A stretch of 64,000 bases of DNA, from the NCBI GenBank assembly GCA_013180625.2, contig SNVD02011487.1:1-64000 (forward strand). The letters run 5' to 3'. The stretch is from Boswellia sacra. Taxonomy: Eukaryota > Streptophyta > Magnoliopsida > Sapindales > Burseraceae. Below are positions 22,854 to 35,519 of this stretch, in pieces. Position numbers and translations under genes: made by a program. The notes under the pieces were generated by a model that did no database searches, was not told the origin of the DNA, and worked only from the letters and a program-made list of their open reading frames with translations. Positions within the stretch are counted from its first letter, which is position 1. Every line of letters begins with the position of its first letter.

Positions 22854-24332
22854 GATGCATAAAGAAAATAATATGTATCAGAATGATCATACAATTAATC
22901 AAAACTAAAGCACAATATCATCACCACGATGTTAAATATTAAGTAATGCAATCGGAAGCATATATACAACTAAAATATAAACACTGTTAATCAATATCAT
23001 ATCATGTATCAAATTCATGTACTGGCCTCTAATAGCACATATTAATAATTCAATAATTATGTGAATACGTGATCTGATATATGAATTAAATAATATAAAT
23101 TAAATTGTGTGATTTGTGCATATTGATCTATTAGTTAATAGCTAAATTTTTTAAAGCAAATTATTTCTCCCTTTTAGCCTTAGTTTTGTATCTAACTTCT
23201 CTGATAAGCATTTTCCTTGACTATAAAGTCTAATGAATGATAACTAATTGCATAAAGATTTATCCAATTAATTATTCATTAAATCTAATAAATAAATCAT
23301 CATATGGACTTAATAGTCATGTGGGTCACATAAATCTTACGCTAGTCATATAGATGTATTCTTTAAGACATACAATAAAAAATGTGAACCTTGAAGAAAA
23401 AAGAAAGAAGTGTAAGTAATTGAAGCTAGGCTGCCCCTTGATTTGTTGTGTATAAATGTTATTTATCATTTTCTTGTGTGACATGCTTCCAATGTAGGGT
23501 AAAGGGGTCGATACAGCCTTACATTTTACCATTTTGCATAAATATTCACACTCGAGATCCAAACCAGTGGTTGATGCTTTTCAGCCCAAGGCTTTTATCA
23601 TTGCACCAGCCAGTGGCCCCTTACCCTATATTATTTGTATGTATGTTAATATTTCCTCTCTCCTACTTTTGTTTAATTGCTAATCTATTTTTGTAGCCAA
23701 GTACTTGTTCACGAAAGGTTCTTATAAGTGTTACTGTTATTTTAAACTTGTTATGGTATCTTCATTGTGTAAATGGATTGACGTAGATATAAGGGTGAAC
23801 ATTTATTGGATTGGATTGGGTTTGGATCGATCAATAGGACTCGATAATCATTCGGATAATAAAAATTAGATCCACATTCATATTAAAAATATATTAAAAC
23901 CGATGATGCTCGAAGATAATCAGATCGGGTAGCGGGTATATTAGGTCAAACTAACCAATTTGTCTACATTTCTTAGTTAAATTTTAATCATAATCATACG
24001 GGCCTTAGAACAGTTTTTCTCATTTTTTAAATACATTGTTTTTGGACTAGAGTTAGAGCCCATTTTAGTATTAGCATATATTTTCTTAAAATTAAAGAGT
24101 TATTCTATTCGACCCACTCTTTTCACTTCTTCAACTTCCACTTTTAAATACATCTAATAAAAAAATTAAACCCTTATATTTTTCTCGTTATACTCCATTT
24201 AATTCCACAAATAATCCTATCTAATTTCCTAAGCATCCTTTTCAATATAAAATTAACTTTTTGAGTGCACCTACTTTTATTGTTGTGCAACTTCCCCAGG
24301 TATATTGTAAGACCCGTGCGATCTACCATCTT
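22854..24332. other. AT-rich flank, no gene recognised
   Basis: No convincing coding frame. It contains a short inverted-repeat element (23494-23629) and otherwise simple AT-rich sequence. Confidence 0.5.
23494..23629. repeat. Short element with GTAGGGTAA...TTACCCTAT ends
   Basis: 136 bp beginning GTAGGGTAAAGGGG and ending CCCCTTACCCTAT, so the ends are an imperfect ~13-bp inverted repeat. It could be a MITE or a SINE fragment; no target duplication is clear. Confidence 0.4.
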
Positions 24333-25249
24333 CTCATTCTCAGGATGGCCTGGTTGCTAGGGCCCCAAAATATGGAAGGCCTCAAAATCTTGAAAATCTA
24401 TTTTATATATTATATTAATTTTATATTTTATAATTGTTTTAAAAATTTGATACAAATAAATAACTCCACCTCGCCCACAAACGTAATCATTGTTCTTTTA
24501 TCTTTAATATAATTAATTTATTAACTCCACCATATTATTATGAAAATTTAAAAAAAAAAATAAAAATTTAGTCCTCGTTAAACAAATCTTATTCAATTTT
24601 TTTTCAAGAGGCCCACCACCTAATTATTTTACTTTTTTTTTTGTTTTTTGTTAATTGCATCAGGATTCCTTATTTTCTTTCTCATTTCACTGTTTTCTTA
24701 TTCATCACAACTTCACAACTCTCACTTTTATTTTGCCATACATCTTCTTCCTATTATTTTCCATTTCCAAGCCAAACCGAGATGTCCAAGGCAGTGATCT
24801 TTCTTTAAGCTTTCTATTCTAACCAAGTTGAATGCAATTGCAATTTTACAGCTTCTACTATTTCATGTTTTAATATTTTTATTAATTTTAGATTATTGTC
24901 CATATTGTTAATATTCATAGTTTTATAGTTATTATTTTATTTATTTATTTGCAGTTATAGTTTATTTTGTATTTCATGCTTATTGTTTATTTATTTCTAG
25001 TTTTTTAGATTTTTATTTACTGTCTAAAAATTAAAGTCTTTAAATGATGATTGTTTGAGAAATTTTTGTCTTAATTTAGAACATGTTTTAAAAGACGATA
25101 TGTTTTCAAATATTTATGGATTAAATTTATTTTCATAACTTAAAGTTTTAAAAGAAGTTATACAAGATAAAAAAATACTCCAAAAATACTTAACTAGATA
25201 AAAAAAGTATATTCTTTTCCAAATTCTTATATTGTTTATAGAATATTGT

Positions 25250-25665
25250 TAACAATACCCATAAGCAGTTGCTTCAACAGAACAATGCTTTTCAAAACTA
25301 AAATTAATAAAAGAGTAATGTTAGACTTACAACATTTATACAACATAAACCCTACAACATGACGTCACAATCCACATGACGAAAATTCACTAGAGGATGA
25401 AAAAATAAAAATGTATGAGAGAAGTTATATTTCCAACAAGATTTTGCTACTTATGCTTTACGTCATATTGTAGAGTTTATGTTGTATGAATATTGAAAGT
25501 CTAGCATTATTATTACTAAAATCATATCTACAATCAACTATATTACAACACAAATTAAATGGATTACCCTTATTGTCTATTGAAAAAGAAATATTAGAAA
25601 AACTTGAATAAGATTTGATTAATAATTTTGCATCTTAAAACACAAGAACAATTAATTTTAGATAA
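25250..25665 (+). pseudogene. hAT transposase C-terminal (dimerisation) remnant
   Basis: Split by MITE2. Upstream, about 25255-25310 reads as PISSCFNRTMLFKTKINK, matching the conserved stretch before the dimerisation helix. Downstream, 25520-25665 reads KLNGLPLLSIEKEILEKLE, a stop, then LINNFAS, matching the LSIEKELLE and INDFAS region of plant hAT transposases. Stops and substitutions show it is dead. In hAT transposases this region makes subunit contacts. Confidence 0.7.
25312..25511. mobile_element. Mutator-type MITE2 inside hAT remnant G
   Basis: 200 bp with imperfect inverted ends: AGAGTAATGTTAGACTTACA at the left, and the inverse of AATAATGCTAGACTTTCAAT at the right. It is flanked by ATTAATAAA (25303-25311) and ATTACTAAA (25512-25520), a 9-bp duplication with one mismatch. 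It is a distant relative of the MITE at 6888-7101. Confidence 0.82.
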
Positions 25666-25780
25666 AATATACTTTTTAAAAAATATTAAATTTATAACTA
25701 TTTTAATTAAATATGAAAGGTCCTCATTTATAAATTTCATCTTAGGCCCCAAAAACCCCTGGGCCGGCCCTGCTCATTCT

Positions 25781-28230
25781 CACTTATCAAGTTCAGTCAT
25801 GGAGCAGTGGCAACAAGCTACCATAGCATGTGTTGTCTGTTGCCGATTCTTAATCCGGTGCTGGCGCTGGGATTCAAGCTATTCTCAAAACTTGTGCAGT
25901 GCATGGTGTGTATTGCTTCACCGTTATAATCACCGTCACTGCTCAAAACACCTTTGGAGTTCAAGTTTTGTATTCTTGTCACCTTGTTTGCTATTGCTTA
26001 GAAAAAAAAACATAATTTCTATTAGTTATGTATGGTAAGAGCCCAGTAACGTTACTGGATCAGCTTAGACCTCGAGTTCAAAATCCAACTACTAACGATT
26101 TTATGAAGAAATTTTCAGAAAAGAAAAAAAAAATTGGTGGAGAGTTTTAGTAAACTAGCATTTCCCTAACAAGAAAGTTAATTACAGAAGTGCATCTTGT
26201 TCTATAAAATTAGTTAAAATCAATTAGTAAAACGCTATATAATTTTAGCGACATAAAATATGTAACTGGTAAGGTTTTATTTGTTTTTATGATAAAAATA
26301 ATGTTACTGGGTCGCTGTTATAGTTTTTAGCTGTTAATTAACTCTTGAGATGTGGCTTAACTTATTCAGTTCGTTTTGTTGCAAATTAGTTATTTTCGTG
26401 AATACATGTTACAACTTGTTCACAAATTATTTGATGAGGTCTAGTTGAAACTCGTTTTGAAATAGGTTCGAAAGGAAGAAGCATGGTATTGGATTTGACT
26501 TATACATGCTTTTGCCTAAAATTAATTTGTAAATTTTTTTAATTTGTTCTTAATTTATTTTATGTGGTTAAAGTGATTAATGGATGTGATTATTAATTCA
26601 ATATGGTTGATATTAGATCTAATTTTAATTCAGTGTAATTATTATTTTGTTTGGTTAAAGTGTTTATCTGCTATTTCTTCATCATTTCATCTTTTCCCTC
26701 TTATGGTTACATGGATTTCATTACTAGCTGTCACATATGGGTGCTTCTGCAATAATGATATATTGCTATGTCAACATTCTCTTGGTTCCAATTGTTTTTG
26801 CTTCTTTCAATATGGCTACTACTGCTACCACTTTTGACACTTTTTTTTTTTGGCATGTAGTCTATCTATGTATACTATTAATTAATGTCCTCCTTTCTTT
26901 AAGGTTAGAGACCTGGATCTGTGTGTCAATTTGGGGTTGTAACTGTGAAAATTATGCTTCAAAGTCACCAGAGTTTGTGGAAAGAGGAAGAGAAGGAGTA
27001 AGTTGAGAAGGGTTATCTGCTTGCTTTCTTCCGTGATGTTGTCTCTCTACAGCTTTGAGATTTGTCAATGCAAGTTGTTTGTCCATTTACGGGCTCATGA
27101 CATATTGACATTTGTGATTATGAAGGATATGAATTGTATTGAATATTAGTTAGAGAAGTAGAGCTGCAATGCTGGAGGGCATCCGTGTTTTGTGATGGTT
27201 AGAATTGATTCATAATACTAATGATAACAAATACCTTGTTGGCTCGGCTCGTGGGGCTGGGAGGTCATAGCGTTGGGAGGTCATAGCTTAAATTTGTTTT
27301 GCATGATAGAGGGCGATGATTTAGGGGAAAATATGATTAACTATTTTCTGGTTTGAAACTGAACCTTCTCTTATGGGCTAGTGATTATTTGGTTCAGAAT
27401 TATTATGCCCCTTATATGCCTTGTTGAAGTCATTTTTGTCTTTTTTATGTTATTATTTTTTAGTGATTTATTTGTTTCTTTAAACTAAGTTCAAGGCATG
27501 CACTCAGATGTGGCAGCATTGAAAAGGCTAGCATATGGCATGAAACTTCAACATCAAGGCTGCAAGCACTGATAACTTTAAGTATTTTTTATGTATCATG
27601 GAGATGAACGTTGGTAGGAGGATGTGAAATCTGTCAATTCTAATCTTAGCTAGTTGAGGAAATTGATTTCTCTCTGTTTTCATTTCCCTTTAAGTAGAGC
27701 ATGTCCAACAATTTCTAAAAGGAAGCATACCACGGAAGGATCAAAGCCTATCCGAATTTGGATTTCCCTGTTTCATGTTTATTGTGAAGTGTATAGAGGA
27801 ATGTTATAATCTAATATATTGTATATAAGTAGCAATTTCTGTCCCTTTCCCTAATATTTCGTTTTTTTTTTTTATTTCTAAAAATGAGAATCATTAGTAT
27901 TGATTTGTTGAAATTCTTAAAATTTCAATTGCAATTGCACCAGTTTTTGGTTGTTTCTATGATTTCAAATCGATATGAGGGTGGAAATTATATTACATGT
28001 AAGAGATGGACTTGAATACTCTTCTCTATTTACTAAAAAGAATTCATACAACCAGGGAGGGTTCTGGATGGTTTTTCTTGCATCTATGTGGATGTTTTTT
28101 CTTGCATCTATTTGCGTGGTTAAATACTTGCATTCTTGTTGTCTTGAAGTTATATTATATTTCTTTATGAATATACAATGACTAATATTATTCCAACAGT
28201 AACAAGATTTAATTAGCTGCAGTTGAAATC
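25781..28230. other. Long AT-rich stretch with no recognised gene
   Basis: Short open frames (25628-26038, 26580-26837, 26737-27006) resemble no family and have no splice or codon support. Some parts (26920-27010 and 27490-27720) are less AT-rich and could be untranslated exon sequence, but nothing firm can be said. Confidence 0.4.
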
Positions 28231-28545
28231 AAGTCTCTGATGTACAAGTAATTTTTAACAAATCAGTAACACTCAGAAAATTACAAATAATTAATCAGTC
28301 TCGGATGCAATCAAGTCTTTGATGTACAAGTAATTTTTAGTAAATCAGTAAAACTGAGAAAATGACAAATAATAAATCAGTCTCAGATGCAATAAAGTCT
28401 CTAATATACAAGTAATTTTTTACAAATCAGTAAAACTTAAAAAATTACAAATGATAAATCAGTCTCTGATTTACAAGTAATACCTCGCTTGAAGTGGATT
28501 TGGATTTGATTGTCACTCTTTGATGTACAAGTAATTTTTAACTAG
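28231..28545. repeat. 82-bp tandem repeat
   Basis: AAGTCTCTGATGTACAAGTA or a close variant recurs at 28231, 28313 and 28395 (period 82), with partial units at 28461 and about 28512. Units share TACAAGTAATTTTTA..AAATCAGTAA and AATCAGTCTC.GATGCAAT. Confidence 0.85.
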
Positions 28546-28893
28546 TTTATTAGAGAAAATTATAGTAGAAAAGTAGAATCCTTCCAAAATCCAAATCAAC
28601 CTTCAACCGAGATATTACAACCCATAAAACTTAGAAATATATACTAGCCTAACTTAGGAAACAAATGTTGCATTGTCTCTGGATCAAAACCAAGAACTAG
28701 ATAAAATAAAATAAAACCAAGAAATAAATAAAACTATAATTTAAAACAAAAACTTGAAAACCAAGAACATTTGACTAAGAGATTGAATATTTCAATGATA
28801 GGTTATATGCAATAATTTAAAGTATTGATAGCGATGATGAATATGACTTAACAAATATCATATAAAATAAAGAAATTAAGGTTAAAAATTATT
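28546..28893. other. AT-rich spacer
   Basis: Nothing recognisable; many AAACCAAGAA-like simple repeats. Confidence 0.5.
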
Positions 28894-30250
28894 TTATTGG
28901 CTGCCCAAACTGATTAAATCTTGAGTGGCATTGACATTCACTAAATCCTTGAAAGCAATTATATTAGTCGTATAAGGAGTTGCCCATCCTTCTGCACATG
29001 ACTTGCAGTATTTGAACCAGGTGGATGCTATTGGAGGCATAGATGAACCTGGGAGCGTGAATACCTGCACATAAGCTAATAATTAAAAAAAATCAAGTAA
29101 TTGAATTTTTTATTTTTATATATTTAAAAAAACTTTCCACATACCTCTATAAAGTGACATCCATTAACAGATCTAATTGTGATAACTTCGTGAGACAAGC
29201 GTGGTAATGGAATGGATCTAAGTGGGAGGAATGTAAGACACTGATGTTGAGATATGAGTAAAAACACAATGTTTATTTGGAAGCTATGAGATATCCCATT
29301 TCAGGCATAGTCATCCAATAATTGTATCTTGGATTAGACTCAAAATATGATAGTTGATTTAGAATCTCATATCCTCTATTACCATATCCAAACATATTAG
29401 TGTACTCATCAAAGTGACTTTGTAATTCCTCAATTATGTCCCTCCTTACTTGAGCCCAATTGTCCACCCATATCCATCAAATCGGCAACAGCTCGAAAAC
29501 CATAATTACCATCAGTTGAAACATCCTTAATATCACGTATATAAGGTCTTAAGCCGATAGGGAATGAATCTATATAATTAGGCTTAAGTGATTGTGATTG
29601 GAACACCTTTTTCTGTGGCCTCCTTTTTTGTTTTAACAAAATTGTATTTGATGCCATGAACTTTGTAGAATGACTATCCTATGCAGACAATACATATTTA
29701 AATTTGGATGGATCTTGACGAGTAGATTTATATAACTTCATTAAAGGTCAATCTCCTATCTTAACTTTAATATTTGGCTCAGCAAGAGAAGTAGAAGCCG
29801 TATTTGCTAACTCTTTTAATTTCTCCAGTAATTGCAACTTACCAACATCTTCCATCTCAGTGAAACGTTTCACAATAATCTCTATCTCCGTTGTACAGTT
29901 CAACATTAAGCTATTGTTTTTGCTACTGTGCACTAAGTCTAGTTTCCTCTAACGTGGATGTACAGAAGATAAGAAATAGGACGACTTTCATGCTTGTACT
30001 CTGCAATCTCATGTGTGCATGGACACCCGTGTGTTCGTCAAACTACACATTCACAAGCAAAAACATCAAAACATCATGTCGAGTGCATTTCTTGATACAA
30101 ATCCTCCCAATTCCTTAAAAATCGAAGGCCTAAAACTATGTCGCACTATGGTCAAACCCCTCTCAAATGAAGCCTTGATCTCTCTATGTTGCAATTCTAG
30201 TAAAGTGTGAATTTTTGACCATGATGTCTCACAAGTTCCTTGGGACGATC
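28894..30250 (-). pseudogene. Mutator-like (FAR1-type) transposase end plus OTU-domain remnant
   Basis: Minus strand: 30240-29934 gives LQHREIKASFERGL, then RPSIFKELGGFVSRNAL, the C-terminal part of plant MULE transposases, with stops after it. 29933-29748 holds TEIEIIVKRFTEMEDVGKLQLLEKLKELA, also typical of that region. 29657-29155 is an OTU-like domain (RPYIRDIKDVSTDGNYGFRA, WAQVRRDIIEEL, YWMTMPEMGYLIAS) with a frame slip near 29270 and then NGCHFIEV. A GT-AG intron (29154-29065) leads to a last exon (29064-28894) ending LISLGSQ. The expected Cys of the OTU motif is Tyr (DGNYGFR), so the protease would be dead. OTU domains are known in some plant MULEs. Terminal repeats were not found. Confidence 0.75.
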
Positions 30251-30556
30251 CTAGTTGTCTCTTTAATTTTGAATGTTAACTCTCAGCCATGTTAAAGCAA
30301 AGTTAGAAAACATCAAGTGCTTACACAGTGGGAAATGATAACAATTAATATTTCAATAAAAAAAACCTATTTGTGGTCAATTCCAAAATGCATTATTAAG
30401 TTTGTCCATGTAATCATATTTCACATTCGAGTGACTACAGAGCTAGTAGTTGGTGCATATTACTGATATAGCATGAAGTAAATTATACATGAAGTACTAT
30501 TTTTGAATCCTAACATATTCTCTCTCTGTTAATGTCATGACTTTATAAATTTGCAG

Positions 30557-31269
30557 GATGGAGAGGCTTATGCTCACCTGCTTAATGCTTTTGAGCTAGA
30601 ACATAGTAGCTCGACCACCTTTGATAGAAAAGATCCTGCAGATTAAGCAAACATGGTTCTTGAATAGGCAGAGAAATTCGATTGTAAAAGTTATCTCACT
30701 CCAAACAATGTTGTTGAGGGTTCATTGAATCGCGTGTTGCATTTGTTGCACAAATATTCCACCATAGATGAGCTATGATTGATAGCATTTTATGCATCTT
30801 ATACCTAATGCTAGTCCATTTTTTCTTTCCCTTCATTTCTATCATTACCATGAATTGTTCCAATCTGCCCTTGTAGAAATTTTCTTCTTTCTTTTCTTTC
30901 TTATGATGTTGGTGATGTTTATACAATTCAAAATCTTTGGCTATTTTACATAATAGTAAGGCTATTGATGTCCTTGCTTCGTATGTGGACTTACTTTAGC
31001 AAAGTCACCCAATTTCTGTATCATCTAGGCGATTCATGTTAGTTTTTCTCAAGTTTCCTTGTGATTCCAGATTGATGTTTACCACTTATAAATGTAGATG
31101 GGTTCTCTTGGAAGTTCTTGAAAAAATTTCACCTGCGTTAGTTAACTAGAAGCAGTCAACTGAGCCTCCCATAAAGATTCCGTTTAGAAAAGTTGAGAAT
31201 TGCAACCAAACCGTGAAAATTGGGAAGCAGCTAAATTTCTCCCTTGTGAATGTAGTTGGGAATGATATT
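30557..31269 (+). pseudogene. Fimbrin (plastin)-like pseudogene, two exons
   Basis: Exon-like block 1 (30557-30745), preceded by TTTGCAG, reads DGEAYAHLLNAFELEHSSST and continues KDPAD, stop, ANMVLE, stop, AEKFDCKSYLTP. This is a calponin-homology region of plant fimbrins with two stops. Block 2 (31098-31269), preceded by AG, reads WVLLEVLEKISPALVN, a stop where fimbrins have Trp, then [20 protein letters not shown] and [18 protein letters not shown]. The exon that should lie between them is not found. Fimbrins bundle actin filaments through tandem CH domains. Only a small internal part survives, so this is a decayed fragment. Confidence 0.75.
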
Positions 31270-31664
31270 GGACGGTATCCGACACACGACATCAGACGTC
31301 GTTTCATCTTCTTCTTTCTGTCGGTCATCCAGGGATTCATTGTGGGTTGAGAATTGCCTGTATGGATTAACATCCATGAAGTTAGTACCATGTGTTTTAG
31401 GAAGGTTCTTATTTGACTATTTTTATCTCATATTTCTATGTTACATTTAGACATGTAAAAAGAGTAGGGCTAAACACGAGTACGACATGATCTAGTATGA
31501 AATCATACAGTACAAGTACAGCATGAACACGAATACTATAGTAGCACGGCATAGTACGAAATGAGGATTGGACTAGACTGGGCTTAAAAGTTTGGCACGA
31601 TGGTCATGCCGGCATGAAGCACGATTGGACTGTGCAGAGCACGAAGCAGATAAACACAAATAGG

Positions 31665-33464
31665 TGTTGACCCAGGTATGGCAACCCAAGAGGGGGGGTG
31701 AATTGGGTTTTTATTTATAAAAACGGATTTAGAAAAATTTTCTTGAAAGATGTTGATTTAAAAAACTTTTCTTGAAAGATCAAAATTATTTAAATCTTTC
31801 TTTAAGAACAAAGGTGAAGAAGATGAAAATAGAATGCAATCAAGAGAATGGCAATAAAGAACAATCACAAGTGCAAGTTAATGTAAAGAGGATAGGGATA
31901 GAGAGAGTGCAAACTCGATGTACGTGGTTCGGCAAACCTTGCCTACATCCACGGGCTCTTAGCTCCACAAGCTAGGCTTTCCACTAAGTTGTAGAAATCT
32001 TTACAACTTGCTTGATGAACAACCTCACCAAGACTTTTTCATTCAACCCTTGATAACACCACACCAAGAGTTCTTCTTGATGAACAACCTCACCAAGGCA
32101 ACTTCCTTCAACTCTTGATAACACCCACCAAGAGTTCTTCTTGATGAATGACCTCACCAAGACAACTTTCCTCAACTCTTGATAACACCATACCAAGAGT
32201 TCTTCTTGATGAACAACCTCACCAAGGAAAGAGTTCTCTCAAGGATAACTTTTATCCTTTACAAGAAGATCTCACTCTCACCACAATACAAGAACAAAGA
32301 TAATTTTTACAACAAAAGTATAACTCTCTTCAAAGAGTAGATAAAGAATATAAAAGCTCTCTAGACTTGATATTTCTTTTTTTTTTGCTTGATAGATTAT
32401 TCTCTTCTTCTTGCTCTTTGTTGCTGAATGCATGGGAGAAGGGCTCCTTTTATAGGCAAATGGGATGAACTTAATCAAATGAAGACACCAACTACAAATT
32501 TTTTGCCCACCATAAAAACTGTAATCTTGTCTGCCATTTTTGTCAATGTTCTGTTTGAAATTTGAAAATCTGCAAAACATAAAAATCTGCACAATTGAAT
32601 AAGTTTTCCAACGCATTAAGAACCAAGCCATTTGGATATCTGTAGCTTAAGAGATGGCCAAAACACCATTCGGTGCTCATGTGACTTGATTTTTCTTCCA
32701 TGTGTCAGTCCACCGACTTGCATGTGTATTATGTCGGCCTTCTGTTTGAAATTTGAATTTCTTCAAAGAATATGAAATCTGGTCCATTGAATCATCTTTT
32801 CAATGGCATAAGAATAAAGTCATTTGAATATCTCTAACTCAAGATATGGATAAAACATCATTCGGTGCTCAAATGAGTTGATTTTTCTTCTCTGTGTCAG
32901 TCCAACGAATTGCATGTCAATTATGTCGGCCTTCCGTTTGAAATTTGAATTTCTTCAAAACATATGAAATGTGCTTCATTAAGTCCTCTTTCCAATGCCA
33001 CAAGAATCAAGTCATTTTGATTTTTTTAGCTCAAGATATGTCCAAAAGAGTATTCGATGCTCATGTCAGCTGCTTCCATTTGTCTTTCAACTTGCATGAT
33101 GATTTGGACAACCTTTCACTTGAAATTTGAATTTCTTTAAAACATATGAAATGTTATAAATTGAGTAATGTTTCCAAAGGCTCAAGAATCAAATCATTTG
33201 GACATCTATAGAGATATATATGACTAATTGATTGAACATTGCTCATGTGTCACATTCCTTGAGTCAAACCTTGTTCCTAAACTTTGGTGCCTTTAACATG
33301 TAGTCTTCTCCTTAACTTCAACACTTCATTTTAATTAGCCTTTTCTTGATTTTACAATTATTTCAATAATCTTACACTTGCACATAAATAAATATGTTAG
33401 TAAATCTCAATGAATCAATGTGTATTGTTATCATCAAAATTATCATGTAGCCTTAAGGCTAGCA
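31665..33464 (-). repeat. 3' LTR of Copia D
   Basis: 1800 bp, with minus-strand ends TGCTAG/TGTTGACC-type and a minus TATAAAAGG at plus 32446-32454. It holds about three 65-bp minisatellite units at 32011-32228. Confidence 0.9.
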
Positions 33465-33837
33465 ATCTCCCCCTTTTTGATGATGACAAACCATTGATTG
33501 CTTTAAAATAATATCTAAAATCAAGAATAAAAATAAAATCAAGAATAAACCAAAAGATGACACTCGTTATGAATATAAGCAATCCACGTTATGAATATAA
33601 AAGATGGCACTCGTTATGAATATAAGCAATCCACATTATGAATATAAGCAATCCAACAATTTCTCCCCCTTTTGTTATCATCAAAAAGATGTAATCAAAT
33701 TAATTACTACCCCTAAATATATTCTCCCCCTTAACATATGCGACCATTCAAAGATTATCATATAAAAGCAAAATTAAGACATATCCAACATGCCTAATTC
33801 TCTTCTAATTATGCAAAATCTATCTTGATTAAGGGGT
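33465..33837 (-). other. Copia D 3' non-coding interior with polypurine tract
   Basis: The minus strand reads AAAAAGGGGGAGAT directly next to the LTR, as in Copia C. A local repeat of CGTTATGAATATAAGCAATCC occurs several times at 33560-33655, expanded relative to C. RT and RNase H are missing. Confidence 0.75.
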
Positions 33838-35465
33838 TTAGTCATATTTGGGTCTAGGGACTAATTCCCAAACTTGATTTCTCTCAAATTGGTTTAATTC
33901 TTCTTGCATAGCTAAAATCCAACTTTCGTCATTTTCGGCTTCTTTAAAAGATTTTGGTTCAAATTGAGAGACAAAAGCAAAATGATTACAAAAATTCTTA
34001 AAAGAATATCTAGTTTTCATACCTTGTGATGGTTCACCAATAATGAGATCTTTAGGGTGAGCTTTTGCATACCTCCATTCCTTTGGTAATTCTTTGGAAG
34101 AATCATTTACTTCCTCAAGCTTTTCTTGTTGAAGTTGTAATTCATCTTGGCTCTTTTCATCAAGCCTTGATTCCTTGATTTGCCATTCTACCTTAACAAT
34201 ATCATCATCTAAATTCTTTGAAGAAATAACATTAGTTTCATCAAATTCAACATACATATATTCTTCAATAGTAAGAGTCTTTTTGTTAAAAACTATATAT
34301 GTTTTACTATGGTTGGAGTAGCCAACAAAAATTCCAACATCAGCTTTTGCATCAAATTTTCCAAGGTTATCCTTGGTGTTTAAAATAAAACATTTACATC
34401 CAAAAACTTTAAAAAATCCAATGTTGGGTTTTCTTCCTTTCCAAAGTTCATAAGGAGTTTTCCTTATTAAAGCTCTAATATGAACTCTATTGATTATAAA
34501 GCATGCGGTATTAACGGCTTCGGCCCAAAAATATTTTGGCAAATAATTTTCAAGTAACATGGTCCTCGCCATTTCTTGGATAGTCCTATTTTTCCTCTCA
34601 ATAACACCATTTTGTTGTGAAGTTTTAGGTGCAGAAAAATTATGTTCAAAACCATTTTCATCACAAAGATTTTCAAATGCAACATTGTCTACTTCACCAC
34701 CATGATCACTCTTAATGGACACAATAGAATAACCTTTTTTATTTTGGACTCTTTTTGCAAATTTTAAAAAAGCTTGTGTGGCCTCATTTTTAGTTTTCAA
34801 GAATTACACCCAAGTGAATCTTGAATAATCATCTATAATAACAAAAACATAATACTTTCCACCAAGGCTTTGAGTTCTTGATGGTCCAAATAAATCCAAA
34901 TGAAGTAATTGTAGAGGTTATTTGTTGAAATAAATTTCTTTTGTTTAAAAGAAGTTCTCACTTGTTTTCCAAATTGACAAGCATCACAAATCTTATCATT
35001 TTCAAATTTTATTTTTGGAAGACCATCAACTAAATCATTTTTAAAAATTTTTGAAATTGTGTCCATGCTAGCATGACCTAGCCTTCCATGCCATAACCAA
35101 GCATCATGATTAACAATGAAACACTTTTCTACATGATCATTAACGTCAATATCAATTGTATAAATATTACCACATCTATTACCAATAAATAATGTCTTAT
35201 TGTTACTAACATCCTTAATTACACATCTATTATGCTCAAAAGTAACAAAATATCCCTTATCACACAATTAACTAATGTTAATCAAATCATGTTTCAAACC
35301 ATTAACAAGCAAAATATTTTCAATAATAAGTGAAGAAGGGTTATCAATATCACCATGTTCGATTACCCTTCCTCTGGCATTATCACCGAATGTCACAAAT
35401 CCTCCTTTCTTCATGATTAATCTTGAGAACATGGAGGCATCTCTGGTCATATGCCTTGAGCATCC
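33838..35465 (-). pseudogene. Copia D protease, integrase and truncated RT start
   Basis: Minus strand: protease remnant near 35465 with a stop in place of Leu before DSGCS; the pre-integrase domain (35267-34833, WLWHGRLGHASMDTISK); a frame break at about 34805; then one long frame 34800-33838 with SDHGGEVDNVAFENL, PKTSQQNGVIERKNRTIQEM, FWAEAVNTACFIINRVH and the Copia linker, ending NQVWELVPRPKYD and a stop. The integrase Asp and Glu positions are kept in this frame. Confidence 0.85.
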
Positions 35466-35519
35466 ACTATCTATGTACCACTTATGTTTGCCACTCCTTT
35501 GTTTCTACAATCAACATTA

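Larger units (their letters stand above)
24341..25772 (+). mobile_element. hAT-type DNA transposon remnant G
   Basis: It begins CAGGATGGCCTGG and ends GGGCCGGCCCTG, imperfect inverted ends of the CAGGGCCGGCCC type common in plant hAT elements. It is flanked by the 8-bp duplication CTCATTCT (24333-24340 and 25773-25780), the hAT signature. The 1432-bp copy keeps only a decayed end of the transposase (25250-25665), and MITE2 lies within it. Confidence 0.9.
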
